DNA from: Reclinomonas americana ATCC 50394
Lineage: Eukaryota; Jakobida; Jakobea; Jakobida
Length of the DNA: 64,000 nt
Assembly (NCBI GenBank): GCA_048213135.1
Contig: PS015010.1
Coordinates: 1,922,001 to 1,986,000 of the forward strand
Direction of reading: 5' to 3'
Positions 1 to 9,789 of this stretch are shown one piece after another. Below the pieces are notes generated by a model. The model had not been told where the DNA came from. It worked only from the letters and a program-made list of their open reading frames with translations, and did not search any database. Within the stretch, counting starts at the first letter, position 1. Each line of letters begins with the position of its first letter. The translations under genes were made by a program, and so were the position numbers.

Positions 1-903
1 CTCAATTATCAACCCAATAAATTCGCACTCAGTCTCCAGCAAAAACAAACACACACGATCGGTGTGATTGTTCCCAATCTCGATTACGTATTGTCCACCA
101 TGGTTAAGGGTATCGATGAGGTTGCGCTGGAAGCCGGTTACACCGTAATGGTTTGCCAGAGTAATGAATCGTTCGGCCGGGAGATCGTCAATACAAGACG
201 TTTATCCGATAGCCTGGTGGATGGTTTCATCGTTTCCGTGTCAAGTGAAACCAAAGTATTCGATCACCTGAAAAAGATACAACAGAAGAACATGCCCATG
301 GTTTTGTTCGACAGGCTTACACCCGATTTAGTAGCGCCTGGTGTTGAACTCGACAATACCGACGGTGGCTTCCAGGCGACAGAACACCTGATAGAACAAG
401 GCTACCGCCGCATTGCGATACTGGCCGGGCCAAAAAATCTTGGCATCAGTAATGACAGGATGGAAGGTTACCTGAAAGCACTGAAGAAATACAAGATCCG
501 CATCGATCCCGATCTTATTATTCATTGCGACTTCAACCAGCAATACGCTTACCTGGCTACACAGGAACTGTTGTCCATGAAAAAGAGGCCCGATGCTATT
601 TTCACCATCAGTGACCGTATGGCGATTGGCGCCATGCTGGCGATCAAAGAGAAAGGATTAAAAATGCCCGCCGATATTGGCCTGGTAGGATTCAACAATG
701 AACCTGTTACCAGCCTGGTGAGCCCGTCTATCTCCAGTGTTGACCAGCCTGCCTTCGAACTGGGCAAGATAGCGGCGAAACTGTTCGTGGAAATGATGCA
801 CAATAACGATGACATGAGTCATATCAAGGAAATCCTGAAACCTAAATTATTCATCAGGGAATCTTCACAAAGGATACCCGTTAAAAACGGAAGGACAAAA
901 TAA
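1..903 (+). CDS. LacI-family transcriptional regulator, 5'-truncated by the window edge
   Basis: The reading frame is open from base 1 and ends at 903. Only the end of the hinge region and the periplasmic-binding-protein-like effector domain are present; the N-terminal helix-turn-helix lies outside the window. Visible family hallmarks are a hinge-to-core transition with TIGVIVPNL, then VDGFIVS, AGPKNLGISNDRMEGYLKAL, FTISDRMAIGAM, GLVGFNNEPV and a terminal IRESS. The GTG at 64 is an internal codon, not a start. The gene stops 6 nt before the PL6 lyase gene, so it probably controls the downstream uronate cluster in response to a sugar-acid ligand. The regulatory target is inferred from position only. 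Confidence 0.9.
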   Translation, partial: LNYQPNKFALSLQQKQTHTIGVIVPNLDYVLSTMVKGIDEVALEAGYTVMVCQSNESFGREIVNTRRLSDSLVDGFIVSVSSETKVFDHLKKIQQKNMPMVLFDRLTPDLVAPGVELDNTDGGFQATEHLIEQGYRRIAILAGPKNLGISNDRMEGYLKALKKYKIRIDPDLIIHCDFNQQYAYLATQELLSMKKRPDAIFTISDRMAIGAMLAIKEKGLKMPADIGLVGFNNEPVTSLVSPSISSVDQPAFELGKIAAKLFVEMMHNNDDMSHIKEILKPKLFIRESSQRIPVKNGRTK

Positions 904-909
904 CCACGC

Positions 910-3192
910 ATGAAAAAAATCTTCTTCCTGGCCTGTGGCCTCTTCGTCAGTCTTGCCTGCCTCTGTAATACCATACTGGTAAAAAATATAGAAGAACTGA
1001 AAAAAGCCAACAGCACGGCCGCTCCGGGCGATATTGTTGTATTGCAGAACGGGAACTGGAGCAACGTCCGCATACTGCTTACCGCCAGCGGTACCGCTGA
1101 CCAGCCCATCACTTTTAAAGCACAAACACCGGGTAAGGTATTCATCACCGGCAATTCTTTTCTCAAAATTGGCGGTAATTACCTGGTTGTTGAAGGGCTT
1201 TATTTCCGTGATGGTTTTGCGGGGGACAATCCCGTGATCGATTTTCGTGTCGACAAAAAACAACTCGCCAATAATTGCCGGGTGACTAATACGGTTATCG
1301 AGTCTTTCAATAATCCCAAACGGATGGATGAGAATTACTGGATACAATTCTACGGCAAACGCAACCGGATCGACCATTGCAGCTTCAGCGGCAAACTCAA
1401 CATGGGCGTACTTCTTGCTGTAATTCTCGACGACGAGCGCAGCCGGGAAAATTTCCACTCCATCGATCACAACTATTTTGGTCAACGCCTGCCGCTGGCA
1501 TCCAATTCAGGAGAGATCATGCGTGTAGGCGTGTCGCAGCATTGCGAATTCAATTCCAATACACAGATCACGGATAATTATTTCGAGCACTGCGATGGCG
1601 AGACAGAGATCGTGTCCATCAAATCCTGCAGTAATGTAGTGCGCAACAACCTGTTCAAAGAATGCCAGGGCGGTGTAGTGCTGCGGCACGGCAACTATAA
1701 TACAGTTGAGAACAACATCTTCCTGGGTAATAATAAAGAAGGTACCGGCGGCGTGAGGGTCATCAATAAAGGGCAGTGGGTGGTGAACAACCTGTTTTAT
1801 GAATGCCGCGGTGTTGGGTTCCGTTCACCTTTAAGTATTATGAATGGCGTTCCTAATTCGCCTGCACACCGTTATGTAGCGGTTACTGAAGCCGTGATCG
1901 CCAACAACAGTTTTGTGAATTGTACACCCATCAGTCTTTGCGAAGGCAGCGATACGGAAAGAAGTGTGATCCCTTCGAGAGTGTTCTTCGGTAAAAATAT
2001 TTTCTACAACACCCGCGACAGTAAAATATACAACGCCTATGACGATATCAGCGGTATTGACTTCGCCACCAATATCGTAAGCAGCCGGGTTGGCCAGGAA
2101 CTGAACAGTGGTTTTACCAAAGCAGAACTCAGCCTCTCCAAAGAAGGTATCCCTTCTGCGTCTCCTTATAAAGGCATGGGCAACCATATATATGACTCCG
2201 TAAAACAAGTGGCAGCTACAAGACTTAGCGGCGGCCTCCCATCAATGCCCGGCTTTACAGGAAAAGAACAATTGCTCAGTATAGAGAATAATGCTTACTG
2301 GCAATGTGGCGCCAGCTTTTCTAAAAGCAGGAAAACAAAAGAAACGCCGAAGGTTCAAACAGTTTACTGTGCTGACGGACCTGCTTTACAGAAGGCGGTG
2401 AATACCAGTAACTACCAGGATATTAAAATCATATGGCTCACAGGAACCGAATATGTTCTTACCGAGCCACTCAATATCAGTGGTGATATCCGCATCCGCT
2501 GGAAAGAGAAAAAAGGAGAAACAAGATTAACCATGACAACTCCTGCACCCTATTGCATACAGGTTTCGGGCAGGGCAAGGTTCACGCTGGAAGGCATTCC
2601 TTTCAACCTGTCCGGCAACCAGGCACAGCGTTTTATAACAACAGACACCAGTGGCAGCAGCAGTCACAGCAATATTATCATCAAAAACTGCCGCTTCCTG
2701 AACTTTGAAGGAACTTTTCTTTATGCATCCAAATCAACTGCCTCAGACAGTATTGTTATCCGCAATAACGTGTTCAGCAACAACAAAGGAAAATTGTTCG
2801 ATTTTTATAACGAGAATGACAAGAAAGGTTACTATAATGTGGAGCAGTTAATCATTGAAGCCAACAGGTTTGAAGCACAGCAGGGACAACTGCTTACCAT
2901 GTTGCGGGGCGGCAATGACGAAAGCACGATGGGACCTTTGCTGGCATTCAGGAACAACAAGATAGATAATTGCAACAGCGGCACGGAAAGTCTCATCCTG
3001 CTAAATGGCACACAAAGATCATTCATCGAAAAAAACAATTTCACCCGCTCCAACACGGGTGGAACCTCACTGGAATTTACAGATGCCGTAAGGGCCGTGC
3101 ATACCTATCAGAATAACAGCATTAGCCAGTCAGGGAAAGTGATCCGGAATAAATTTGTTGATGATAAAAACAATGTCTACAGCGATAAATAA
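910..3192 (+). CDS. PL6-family polysaccharide lyase (alginate lyase / chondroitinase B type)
   Basis: The 760-residue protein has a cleavable signal peptide (about residues 1-20, MKKIFFLACGLFVSLACLCN) followed by a right-handed parallel beta-helix with many N-rich coils such as NNLF, NNIF and NNSF. The family's catalytic Lys/Arg block is visible as ETEIVSIKSC and VVLRHGN around residues 235-265. PL6 enzymes cleave alginate or dermatan sulfate by beta-elimination, leaving an unsaturated uronate end. The second half (from about residue 480) looks like a second beta-helix domain, as in two-domain PL6 enzymes. It lies 6 nt after the LacI regulator and 25 nt before kduI. The GH88, KduI and KduD neighbours fit uronate breakdown, but the exact polymer cannot be read from sequence. 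Confidence 0.88.
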   Translation: MKKIFFLACGLFVSLACLCNTILVKNIEELKKANSTAAPGDIVVLQNGNWSNVRILLTASGTADQPITFKAQTPGKVFITGNSFLKIGGNYLVVEGLYFRDGFAGDNPVIDFRVDKKQLANNCRVTNTVIESFNNPKRMDENYWIQFYGKRNRIDHCSFSGKLNMGVLLAVILDDERSRENFHSIDHNYFGQRLPLASNSGEIMRVGVSQHCEFNSNTQITDNYFEHCDGETEIVSIKSCSNVVRNNLFKECQGGVVLRHGNYNTVENNIFLGNNKEGTGGVRVINKGQWVVNNLFYECRGVGFRSPLSIMNGVPNSPAHRYVAVTEAVIANNSFVNCTPISLCEGSDTERSVIPSRVFFGKNIFYNTRDSKIYNAYDDISGIDFATNIVSSRVGQELNSGFTKAELSLSKEGIPSASPYKGMGNHIYDSVKQVAATRLSGGLPSMPGFTGKEQLLSIENNAYWQCGASFSKSRKTKETPKVQTVYCADGPALQKAVNTSNYQDIKIIWLTGTEYVLTEPLNISGDIRIRWKEKKGETRLTMTTPAPYCIQVSGRARFTLEGIPFNLSGNQAQRFITTDTSGSSSHSNIIIKNCRFLNFEGTFLYASKSTASDSIVIRNNVFSNNKGKLFDFYNENDKKGYYNVEQLIIEANRFEAQQGQLLTMLRGGNDESTMGPLLAFRNNKIDNCNSGTESLILLNGTQRSFIEKNNFTRSNTGGTSLEFTDAVRAVHTYQNNSISQSGKVIRNKFVDDKNNVYSDK

Positions 3193-3217
3193 TATTAACC
3201 AGTATAAAACAACCATC

Positions 3218-4048
3218 ATGAAGATCATACACCAGGTACACCCCGAAGATTTTGCGAAATACAATACACAGCAGATCAGGGATAAATTTCTTTTGAATAC
3301 TTTATTGTCAGCCGACCAGATTGAATGCGCTTACACCCATTATGACAGAATGATCGTTGGTGCTGCATTTCCTGTTAGCACTACCCTTGCACTGGGTAAT
3401 TACGAGCAACTGAAATCTTCCTATTTCCTGGAGCGCCGCGAGATTGGCATTGTCAATATTGCCGGCAATGGCAGCGTTACCGTTGATGGCGAGCAATTTG
3501 ATATGGGAAAGAAAGATTGTCTCTATATCGGTAAAGGCAAACAGGCGATCAGTTTCAGCAGCAGTGACAGCAATGAGCCTGCCAAATTCATTTTCTTCTC
3601 CTGCCCTGCTCACGCTGAACATCCCACCAGGCTCATGAAACCCGCGGAAGCGCTTCCCGCCGAACTGGGCAGTCTCGATAACAATAATGAAAGGGTGATC
3701 AATAAATACATCCACATGGACGGTATCAAAAGTTGTCAACTCGTAATGGGCATCACGTCATTCAAAAAAGGCAGCATCTGGAATACCATGCCTCCGCACC
3801 TGCATGACCGCAGGATGGAATCTTATTTCTATTTTGACCTGCCAAAAGACCAGCGCATCATCCATTTCATGGGTGAGCCCAACGAGACAAGACATATTTT
3901 CCTCAACAATGAAGAAGCCATTCTTTCCCCCAGCTGGAGCATTCACAGCGGTGTAGCCACTGCCAGCTATTCTTTCATCTGGGCTATGGCCGGTGAGAAT
4001 ATGGCCTTCACTGATATGGACGCTGTACCTTTATCTTCACTTCAATAA
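3218..4048 (+). CDS. kduI: 5-dehydro-4-deoxy-D-glucuronate isomerase
   Basis: KduI converts 5-keto-4-deoxyuronate to 2,5-diketo-3-deoxygluconate, the step after release of the unsaturated uronate. The 276-residue product starting at MKIIHQVHPEDFAKYNTQ has the usual KduI length (about 278 aa). An in-frame ATG at 3155 lies inside the preceding gene and gives a non-homologous extension, so 3218 was chosen. The cupin metal site is recognisable as PPHLHDRRMESYFYF near residue 195 and the SWSIHSG segment near residue 245. It sits between the PL6 gene and kduD (10-nt gap) in one operon. It is a cytoplasmic enzyme. Confidence 0.95.
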   Translation: MKIIHQVHPEDFAKYNTQQIRDKFLLNTLLSADQIECAYTHYDRMIVGAAFPVSTTLALGNYEQLKSSYFLERREIGIVNIAGNGSVTVDGEQFDMGKKDCLYIGKGKQAISFSSSDSNEPAKFIFFSCPAHAEHPTRLMKPAEALPAELGSLDNNNERVINKYIHMDGIKSCQLVMGITSFKKGSIWNTMPPHLHDRRMESYFYFDLPKDQRIIHFMGEPNETRHIFLNNEEAILSPSWSIHSGVATASYSFIWAMAGENMAFTDMDAVPLSSLQ

Positions 4049-4058
4049 ACAACCAGCT

Positions 4059-4820
4059 ATGATCAATTTCAGGGTCGATAATAAAACAGCCGTGGTTACC
4101 GGGAGCAGCCGTGGTATTGGTTTTGCAGCCGCGGTAGCCCTTGCCGAATCGGGCGCCGATATCATTGGCGTAAGCAGTAAACCCGAAGCGCCCGGATCCG
4201 AACTGGAAAAAGCGGTAACCGCTGCAGGGCGTAAATACTACGCTTACCAGTGTGACCTCACCAACAGGGATTCCATTTATGCTTTCGTAAAAAAAGTACA
4301 GGAAGAACATCCCCGTATCGATATCCTCATCAACAATGCAGGTCATATCCTCAGGGCACCTGTAGCGGAACACCCGGATGAATACTGGGATACCATCATC
4401 GATATCAATCTCAATGCCCAGTTCATCCTTACACGCGAACTCGGCAAACGTATGATTGAGCAGGGTTATGGCAAGATCGTATTTACCTGTTCCCTCCTTT
4501 CTTTCCAGGGTGGTATTAATGTACCGGGATATGCAGCCAGCAAGGGCGCTATTTCTTCCCTGCTGAAAGCTTTCGCCAATGAATGGGCGAAGTCCGGCAT
4601 TACCGTTAATGGTGTAGCGCCGGGTTATATCGCCACGGATAATACCCAACAGTTACGGGCAGACGAAAACCGGAACACCGCCATACTCGCCCGGATACCT
4701 GCCAATCGCTGGGGTACTCCGGAAGACCTGGCCGGGGCATTTGTATTCCTTTCCTCACCGGCATCTGACTATATGAACGGAAGTATCATTACTGTTGATG
4801 GCGGATGGATGGGGAGGTAA
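4059..4820 (+). CDS. kduD: 2-dehydro-3-deoxy-D-gluconate 5-dehydrogenase (SDR family)
   Basis: This 253-residue short-chain dehydrogenase reduces 2,5-diketo-3-deoxygluconate to KDG with NAD(P)H, directly after KduI. The Rossmann motif TGSSRGIGFA (near residue 16), NNAG (near residue 90) and the catalytic YAASKGA with an upstream Ser are all visible. The C-terminal FLSSPASDYMNGSIITVDGG is typical of KduD-like SDRs. The start MINFRVDNKTAVVTG at 4059 fits family length; the frame is open further upstream but that part overlaps kduI. The operon partner order kduI-kduD supports the assignment over a generic 3-oxoacyl reductase. Confidence 0.92.
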   Translation: MINFRVDNKTAVVTGSSRGIGFAAAVALAESGADIIGVSSKPEAPGSELEKAVTAAGRKYYAYQCDLTNRDSIYAFVKKVQEEHPRIDILINNAGHILRAPVAEHPDEYWDTIIDINLNAQFILTRELGKRMIEQGYGKIVFTCSLLSFQGGINVPGYAASKGAISSLLKAFANEWAKSGITVNGVAPGYIATDNTQQLRADENRNTAILARIPANRWGTPEDLAGAFVFLSSPASDYMNGSIITVDGGWMGR

Positions 4821-4896
4821 TTGTTAATTACGAATTACTAATTATGAATTGAAGAAGACTGAACCTTGCAGGTATTTTATAAATACATTACTGGTT

Positions 4897-6150
4897 ATGA
4901 AAAAATACTCAATTGGTGTACGAACTTTTCTGGCTTCCGTAATCATGATAACGTTACTGCCGGTGCTGTTTTCTTTTTACAGCAGTAAAGACAAACCCGT
5001 TGCAAAGGTATTTAAGCTGGCAGAGCAACAATACAGCAGGATGCTGGAGGTGTCCAAAGATTACAGTAAATATCCCCGTGGAGGCGCACCCGACGGCAGT
5101 TTGCGGTATGTATCCATTAAAGACTGGACCGGAGGTTTCTGGCCGGGGTCACTGTGGTATGTATATGAATACAATCACAAAGAGCAATGGAAAGAGGCAG
5201 CAATCAAATGGACGGAATCGCTGGAAGCCAATCAATACAATACCGATCATCACGACATCGGGTTCATGATGAACTGCAGCTATGGCAATGCTTACCGGAT
5301 CACCGGGAATGAAAAATACAAGGCCATCCTGGTACAATCCGCCCGGTCACTCTGCAAAAGATTTTCCCCGGTTACAGGCGCTATTCAATCCTGGGGAGAG
5401 AAAAAATCACCCGGCGGAAAAAACACCTGGCAATTCCCTGTGATCATCGACAATATGATGAACCTGGAACTGCTGTTCCTGGCGACGCAATTCAGTGGCG
5501 ACAGTTCTTTCTACCGCATCGCCGTACAACACGCGGAAACGACCATGAAGAACCAACTGCGGCCGGACTATAGCTGTTACCATGTAGTAAATTACGACAA
5601 GGGAACAGGTAAGGTACTGCATCAACAGACCGCACAAGGCTATGCGGACAACAGTACCTGGTCACGCGGACAGGCCTGGGGCGTATACGGGTTTACGCTA
5701 TGTTACCGGGCTACACATGACAAACGCTACCTGGAAACCGCACAGCATATGGCTGACTTTTTCCTCGATCATCCCAATCTGCCTGCTGATAAAATACCCT
5801 ACTGGGATTTCAATGCCAACCAGCCCGGCTATCAGCCCGACTGGAATTACGATGCAGCAAAATTCACACCGCCGCCCAGGGATGCCGCTGCCGCATCCAT
5901 CATCTGCTCCGCCTTGTTTGAATTAAGCGGCTACAGTGAAAAGCGGCTGGCAAAAAAATACCGGAAAGCTGCTTTCGCCATGCTCCATTCCCTGAGCAGC
6001 GATGCTTACCTGGCATCGCCGGGCACCAATAGTAATTTTCTCCTGAAACATGGTGTAGGTAATATTCCCGGCGGAACGGAGATCGATGTCCCGCTGGTTT
6101 ATGCCGATTATTATTTCCTGGAAGCGTTACTGCGTTCACAAAAGAAATAA
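4897..6150 (+). CDS. GH88-family unsaturated glucuronyl hydrolase
   Basis: This enzyme removes the unsaturated uronate from the non-reducing end of lyase products, feeding KduI. The 417-residue protein has an N-terminal signal or anchor (about residues 7-27, hydrophobic) and an (alpha/alpha)6-barrel. The two family-conserved acidic residues appear in HHDIGFMMNCSYGN (near residue 119) and IIDNMMNLELLF (near residue 185). SRGQAWGVYGFTLCYRAT is another GH88/GH105 hallmark. A TTG-initiated 16-residue extension from 4849 was rejected in favour of the ATG before the signal peptide. It is separated from kduD by 76 nt of AT-rich sequence with imperfect AATTA repeats and is probably in the same transcription unit. 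Confidence 0.9.
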   Translation: MKKYSIGVRTFLASVIMITLLPVLFSFYSSKDKPVAKVFKLAEQQYSRMLEVSKDYSKYPRGGAPDGSLRYVSIKDWTGGFWPGSLWYVYEYNHKEQWKEAAIKWTESLEANQYNTDHHDIGFMMNCSYGNAYRITGNEKYKAILVQSARSLCKRFSPVTGAIQSWGEKKSPGGKNTWQFPVIIDNMMNLELLFLATQFSGDSSFYRIAVQHAETTMKNQLRPDYSCYHVVNYDKGTGKVLHQQTAQGYADNSTWSRGQAWGVYGFTLCYRATHDKRYLETAQHMADFFLDHPNLPADKIPYWDFNANQPGYQPDWNYDAAKFTPPPRDAAAASIICSALFELSGYSEKRLAKKYRKAAFAMLHSLSSDAYLASPGTNSNFLLKHGVGNIPGGTEIDVPLVYADYYFLEALLRSQKK

Positions 6151-6157
6151 TTCCTCA

Positions 6158-8368
6158 TTACGACGAAGCTTGCCCGGCGGTGTTGATCCTGTCCAGCATT
6201 TTACTTTCTTCCTTAAGAATGGCATGGATAAGGTTGAACTGGTCTGTAATACTTTTCAGTTCGGATAATTGCTTGCTGATATCTGTCTCCGCGATGCCTG
6301 TCTTCACCTGCTCTTTTCTTTGCTCCAGCAATCCCTGCAACCGTTTACTGAAAGGGAAGCCGGATATCTCTTCCAGGGGAGCTGCACCTGCCGCCAGTTC
6401 CAGCAACTGGTCAAACTGCCGGTTGATGAGTTGTACAGACGGGATCAGTTCTTTCACTTCCATTACTGTTGTGAACTGCCCGGCGTAATAACCGATGGAC
6501 GCCACATACGACGTAAGCGTGTGGTTGGCCACAGTAAACTGGTGATAATCCTGTATGGCGTGTTGCCGGCTTTTGGGGTCATTCATCATCCGTTGCAACG
6601 CTTCGGATAAATTAGCCAGCGCTACAAATGCCCCTTTTCTCGCTACTTTATACTGGAGTTCGGTAGGCGGCGTTCCTGTAAAATATCCCGCCGCACTGTT
6701 AAAGTATTCCTTGTTGGCTTTAATAGCAGCAATGGCGAGATCTTTTATAGAAGCCGATTCCCAGCTTGGCAAAATAAAATAAGAACACACCAGGGCTATA
6801 CCGCCACCTATCAGGGTATCGATCACCCTGTCCTGGAAAAGCCCGGCCAGTGTGCCTTGCAGGAAATAAAAACTCAGCAGAACATATATCGTGATGAAAG
6901 CGCTGCTTACTAAATACTGGATACGGAGGAAACTGTAGGCAACCGCCATGGATACCAGCATCAATACAAAAATGGCAGTATGATTTTGGGTCAGGTGAAG
7001 AAGACTGAAACCGGCAATACCACCGGCAATCGTACCGAAAACTCTTTCCACATTGCGTTTCCGGCTGGTGCCAAACGCCGGCTTCATAATGGAGGCGATA
7101 CTGAGCAATATCCAGTAACCATGCCCCAGGGGATAATACAATGAAACGATATACCCGATGATAAGCGCTGCCGTCACCCTGATCGCATGCCGGAAATGAA
7201 CGGAACGAAGCGTCAGGTTAGACAGGAAGAGCCGGAAATTAAATTGCTGGTGTGTAATAAAATGGCGGGTACTCACTTTATTGGAACGATCCACTTTTTG
7301 TTTGCGGTTGAGGTAAACGCCTATCCTGTCGACACGTTGCGACAAGCGCTGCAAATTGAACAACACATGCCGCAGCGTAATAAAGGCTTCGATATTCGAC
7401 GCGTTGAGTTTTTCTTTTCTCAGTTCAAAGAACAACTCTTTTGATTTTTTTATTTCCGCTGAATAATGCTCTGCCGGCGGCACATAGAGGCCAGCTTGTA
7501 TATTGATACCTGCCAGTTCCAGCGCATGCGCCAGGTTCTTGATGGTGAAATGGTACTGGTCCAGTATCGCGGTATCATCAAAGTCTTTGTGTAAACGGGA
7601 ATAATCCTGCTGCGTGGTCATTACCTGTTCAAAAATATCGATACTGTCCAGGAAGATCATCATCAGCCTCCGGCTCCTGTCGGTCGACTCTTTTACAAAT
7701 GCCCGGGTCTTGAACATCAGCTCCCTTATCTCTTCCTGTAACTTGTGTATGGCAATCTGTTGCTGGAGTAATCTTTTGTATACCTCATCCTCTTTAGCAT
7801 ACTTGGTATACAATTCCCCCTTGGTTTGCAGGTAACCGCTGATCATGGTCAGCGATTCGCCTATCATCTGTTCTACTGTTTTATAAGGACGGAGTTGATA
7901 GGAAGTAAGACTGAACAATGCATACCAGCTTCCGCCAATACAATAGTACAGTGCCTGCTGCCAGGGGTTCTGCGCTATATGGGCGCCACCCAGTATAAAG
8001 GCGATAAGCGCCATCAGGCCGATATTGTTGGCCCTGTTACCAAATACACCGCCCATCGACAGGATGATTCCCAGGAATAATAATTCAACCCCGGCCACTA
8101 ACGGGTGAGGATAACTGAACCCGGCCAGCAAGATCATCATACTGTTGAGCAAAATAGCCGCGATCAATCCATTGGTGCGGTGAAGGGGAGGCCCGGGGCT
8201 GTCGGAAAGACTCACGAACATAGCCCCCAGCGGTATACCAATGGCGGTACTGAGCATATCGTACCGGTACAGGATAATACCCGGCACAAGCACTGCTACG
8301 GTAACATTGATACCGGTAGACAGGTGCTGGCCTGTGATGAACTTGGTAAAGGAACGCTGGTAATTCAT
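6158..8368 (-). CDS. FUSC/YccS-family inner-membrane protein
   Basis: The 736-residue protein has two blocks of transmembrane helices (about residues 20-160 and 395-530) separated by a charged helical cytosolic segment, plus a long soluble C-terminal tail. That is the duplicated FUSC (fusaric acid resistance protein-like) layout of YccS/YhfK. The second block carries GHGYWILLSIASIMKPAFGTSRKRNVERVFGT, matching the conserved FUSC core (W-x-x-L-S, TxxR-x-x-R-x-xGT). Substrate is unknown; efflux of aromatic acids is proposed for some relatives. It converges on the GH88 gene with only 7 nt between and starts 45 nt after the end of hisIE, so it may be read through from the his operon. Confidence 0.85.
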   Translation of the reverse strand: MNYQRSFTKFITGQHLSTGINVTVAVLVPGIILYRYDMLSTAIGIPLGAMFVSLSDSPGPPLHRTNGLIAAILLNSMMILLAGFSYPHPLVAGVELLFLGIILSMGGVFGNRANNIGLMALIAFILGGAHIAQNPWQQALYYCIGGSWYALFSLTSYQLRPYKTVEQMIGESLTMISGYLQTKGELYTKYAKEDEVYKRLLQQQIAIHKLQEEIRELMFKTRAFVKESTDRSRRLMMIFLDSIDIFEQVMTTQQDYSRLHKDFDDTAILDQYHFTIKNLAHALELAGINIQAGLYVPPAEHYSAEIKKSKELFFELRKEKLNASNIEAFITLRHVLFNLQRLSQRVDRIGVYLNRKQKVDRSNKVSTRHFITHQQFNFRLFLSNLTLRSVHFRHAIRVTAALIIGYIVSLYYPLGHGYWILLSIASIMKPAFGTSRKRNVERVFGTIAGGIAGFSLLHLTQNHTAIFVLMLVSMAVAYSFLRIQYLVSSAFITIYVLLSFYFLQGTLAGLFQDRVIDTLIGGGIALVCSYFILPSWESASIKDLAIAAIKANKEYFNSAAGYFTGTPPTELQYKVARKGAFVALANLSEALQRMMNDPKSRQHAIQDYHQFTVANHTLTSYVASIGYYAGQFTTVMEVKELIPSVQLINRQFDQLLELAAGAAPLEEISGFPFSKRLQGLLEQRKEQVKTGIAETDISKQLSELKSITDQFNLIHAILKEESKMLDRINTAGQASS

Positions 8369-8413
8369 CCGTCAGAATATATGCAAAGATAACACCTATC
8401 TGTTACGGGTTGT

Positions 8414-9007
8414 TTAACCATTATGTCTTGCCTTTAGTACCGCCTCTACATCATCCAGCCGGCATCCTTTCGCCCGGAGCAGCACCAGGTAATGAAACAG
8501 CAGGTCTGCCGCTTCATTGAGGAACCGTTCCCGGTTGTCATCCTTGGCCTCAATCACCAATTCTACGGCTTCTTCACCTACTTTTTGCGCAACCGCGTTT
8601 ATCCCTTTCCGGAACAGGCTGCTGGTATAGGAATTATCCCTGTCATTATTCTTCCGGTCTTCAATCGTCGATTCCAGGGTATGCAGAAAATCTAAGCCGT
8701 TGGTCTGCCCGAAACAGGTGTCAGCCCCGGTATGACAAACAGGGCCGGCAGGTTCCGCCAGTACCAGCAGGGCATCAGCATCACAATCAGGAAATATGCT
8801 GACAAGCCGGAGATAATTCCCGCTGGTTTCTCCTTTCATCCAGGGCGACTGACGGCTGCGGCTGAAGAAGCAAACGCGTTCTTCTTTTATAGTCCGTTCA
8901 TACGCCTGTTCGTTCATATACCCGAGCATCAGCACACGGCGGGTTTTTGCATCCTGCACAATAACCGGCACCAGGCCGTCGGTGTATTTATTGAATTGAA
9001 TAGTCAT
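8414..9007 (-). CDS. hisIE: Bifunctional phosphoribosyl-AMP cyclohydrolase / phosphoribosyl-ATP pyrophosphatase
   Basis: This enzyme carries out steps 2 and 3 of histidine biosynthesis. The 197-residue fusion has an N-terminal HisI domain (about 1-110) with MLGYMNEQAYERT, FFSRSRQSPWMKGETSGN, DCDADALLV and the metal-binding CHTGADTCF. A HisE domain follows (about 115-197) with KVGEEAVELVIEAKDDN. It is the last gene of the his operon and overlaps the hisF stop by one base (TAATG). No defect is visible. Confidence 0.96.
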   Translation of the reverse strand: MTIQFNKYTDGLVPVIVQDAKTRRVLMLGYMNEQAYERTIKEERVCFFSRSRQSPWMKGETSGNYLRLVSIFPDCDADALLVLAEPAGPVCHTGADTCFGQTNGLDFLHTLESTIEDRKNNDRDNSYTSSLFRKGINAVAQKVGEEAVELVIEAKDDNRERFLNEAADLLFHYLVLLRAKGCRLDDVEAVLKARHNG

Positions 9008-9780
9008 TATTGTTGTTTTGATGTGCGCACTATTATTCCTTTACCAGACAAATATTGTTTCAACAGGGGTATAGCAACTGAGCGATCGTGGAATATTCCC
9101 GCAGCCAGCGCCGCTCCCGCTGATGTACTTTCAAACAGCGAGTAAAAGTGTTTTTCCTCTCCCGCTCCCCCTGATGCGATTACCGGCACAGGCACACGAG
9201 CGGCAATATCCTTTGTTATATCCAATGCAAAACCAGAACGGGTGCCGTCACTGTCCATCGAGGTCAGTAGTATTTCACCTGCTCCCAGTTGAACAGCTTT
9301 CTCTGCCCATGCGGTTGCAGTAATACCGGTAGCTGTGCGCCCGCCATGCAGGTAAACATACCATTGCCTGTCCTCTTCTTTCTTTACATCAATGGCCACT
9401 ACCACGCACTGGCTCCCGAAGCGGTTGCTGATATCGCTGATGAGCGAAGGCCGCAAAAATGCTGCTGTATTAACAGACACTTTATCAGCACCGTTTCGTA
9501 TCAGCATCGCCACATCGTCTGCACTGGAAATACCACCTCCCACAGTAAACGGTATATCTATGCAGGATGCAATGCGGCTCACCAGGTCAGGCCAGGTTTT
9601 CCTGTTCTCCACGGAAGCAGTAATATCAAGAAACACGAGTTCGTCAACACCCTGTTTCGCATACAGGGTAGCCAGTTCAACCGGGTCCCCCGCGTCTTTC
9701 AACTGTTCAAAACGTACGCCCTTAACAGTTCTTCCGTCTTTTATATCCAGGCAGGCGATTATTCTTTTTGCAAGTGACAT
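9007..9780 (-). CDS. hisF: Imidazole glycerol phosphate synthase, cyclase subunit
   Basis: HisF is a (beta/alpha)8 barrel that uses ammonia from HisH to make imidazole glycerol phosphate and AICAR. The 257-residue product has the expected length. The catalytic Asp residues appear in IACLDIKDGRTVKG (N-terminus) and VVAIDVKK (near residue 130). Phosphate-binding segments FTVGGGIS and VIASGGAG are present. It lies 9 nt after hisA and overlaps hisIE by one base. Confidence 0.97.
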   Translation of the reverse strand: MSLAKRIIACLDIKDGRTVKGVRFEQLKDAGDPVELATLYAKQGVDELVFLDITASVENRKTWPDLVSRIASCIDIPFTVGGGISSADDVAMLIRNGADKVSVNTAAFLRPSLISDISNRFGSQCVVVAIDVKKEEDRQWYVYLHGGRTATGITATAWAEKAVQLGAGEILLTSMDSDGTRSGFALDITKDIAARVPVPVIASGGAGEEKHFYSLFESTSAGAALAAGIFHDRSVAIPLLKQYLSGKGIIVRTSKQQ

Positions 9781-9789
9781 GACTGATCG

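Noticed and set aside
4821-4896. Separate promoter or small gene before the GH88 gene
   Set aside because: The AT-rich stretch has imperfect AATTACGAATTA/AATTATGAATT repeats but no full promoter match and no coding frame of note.
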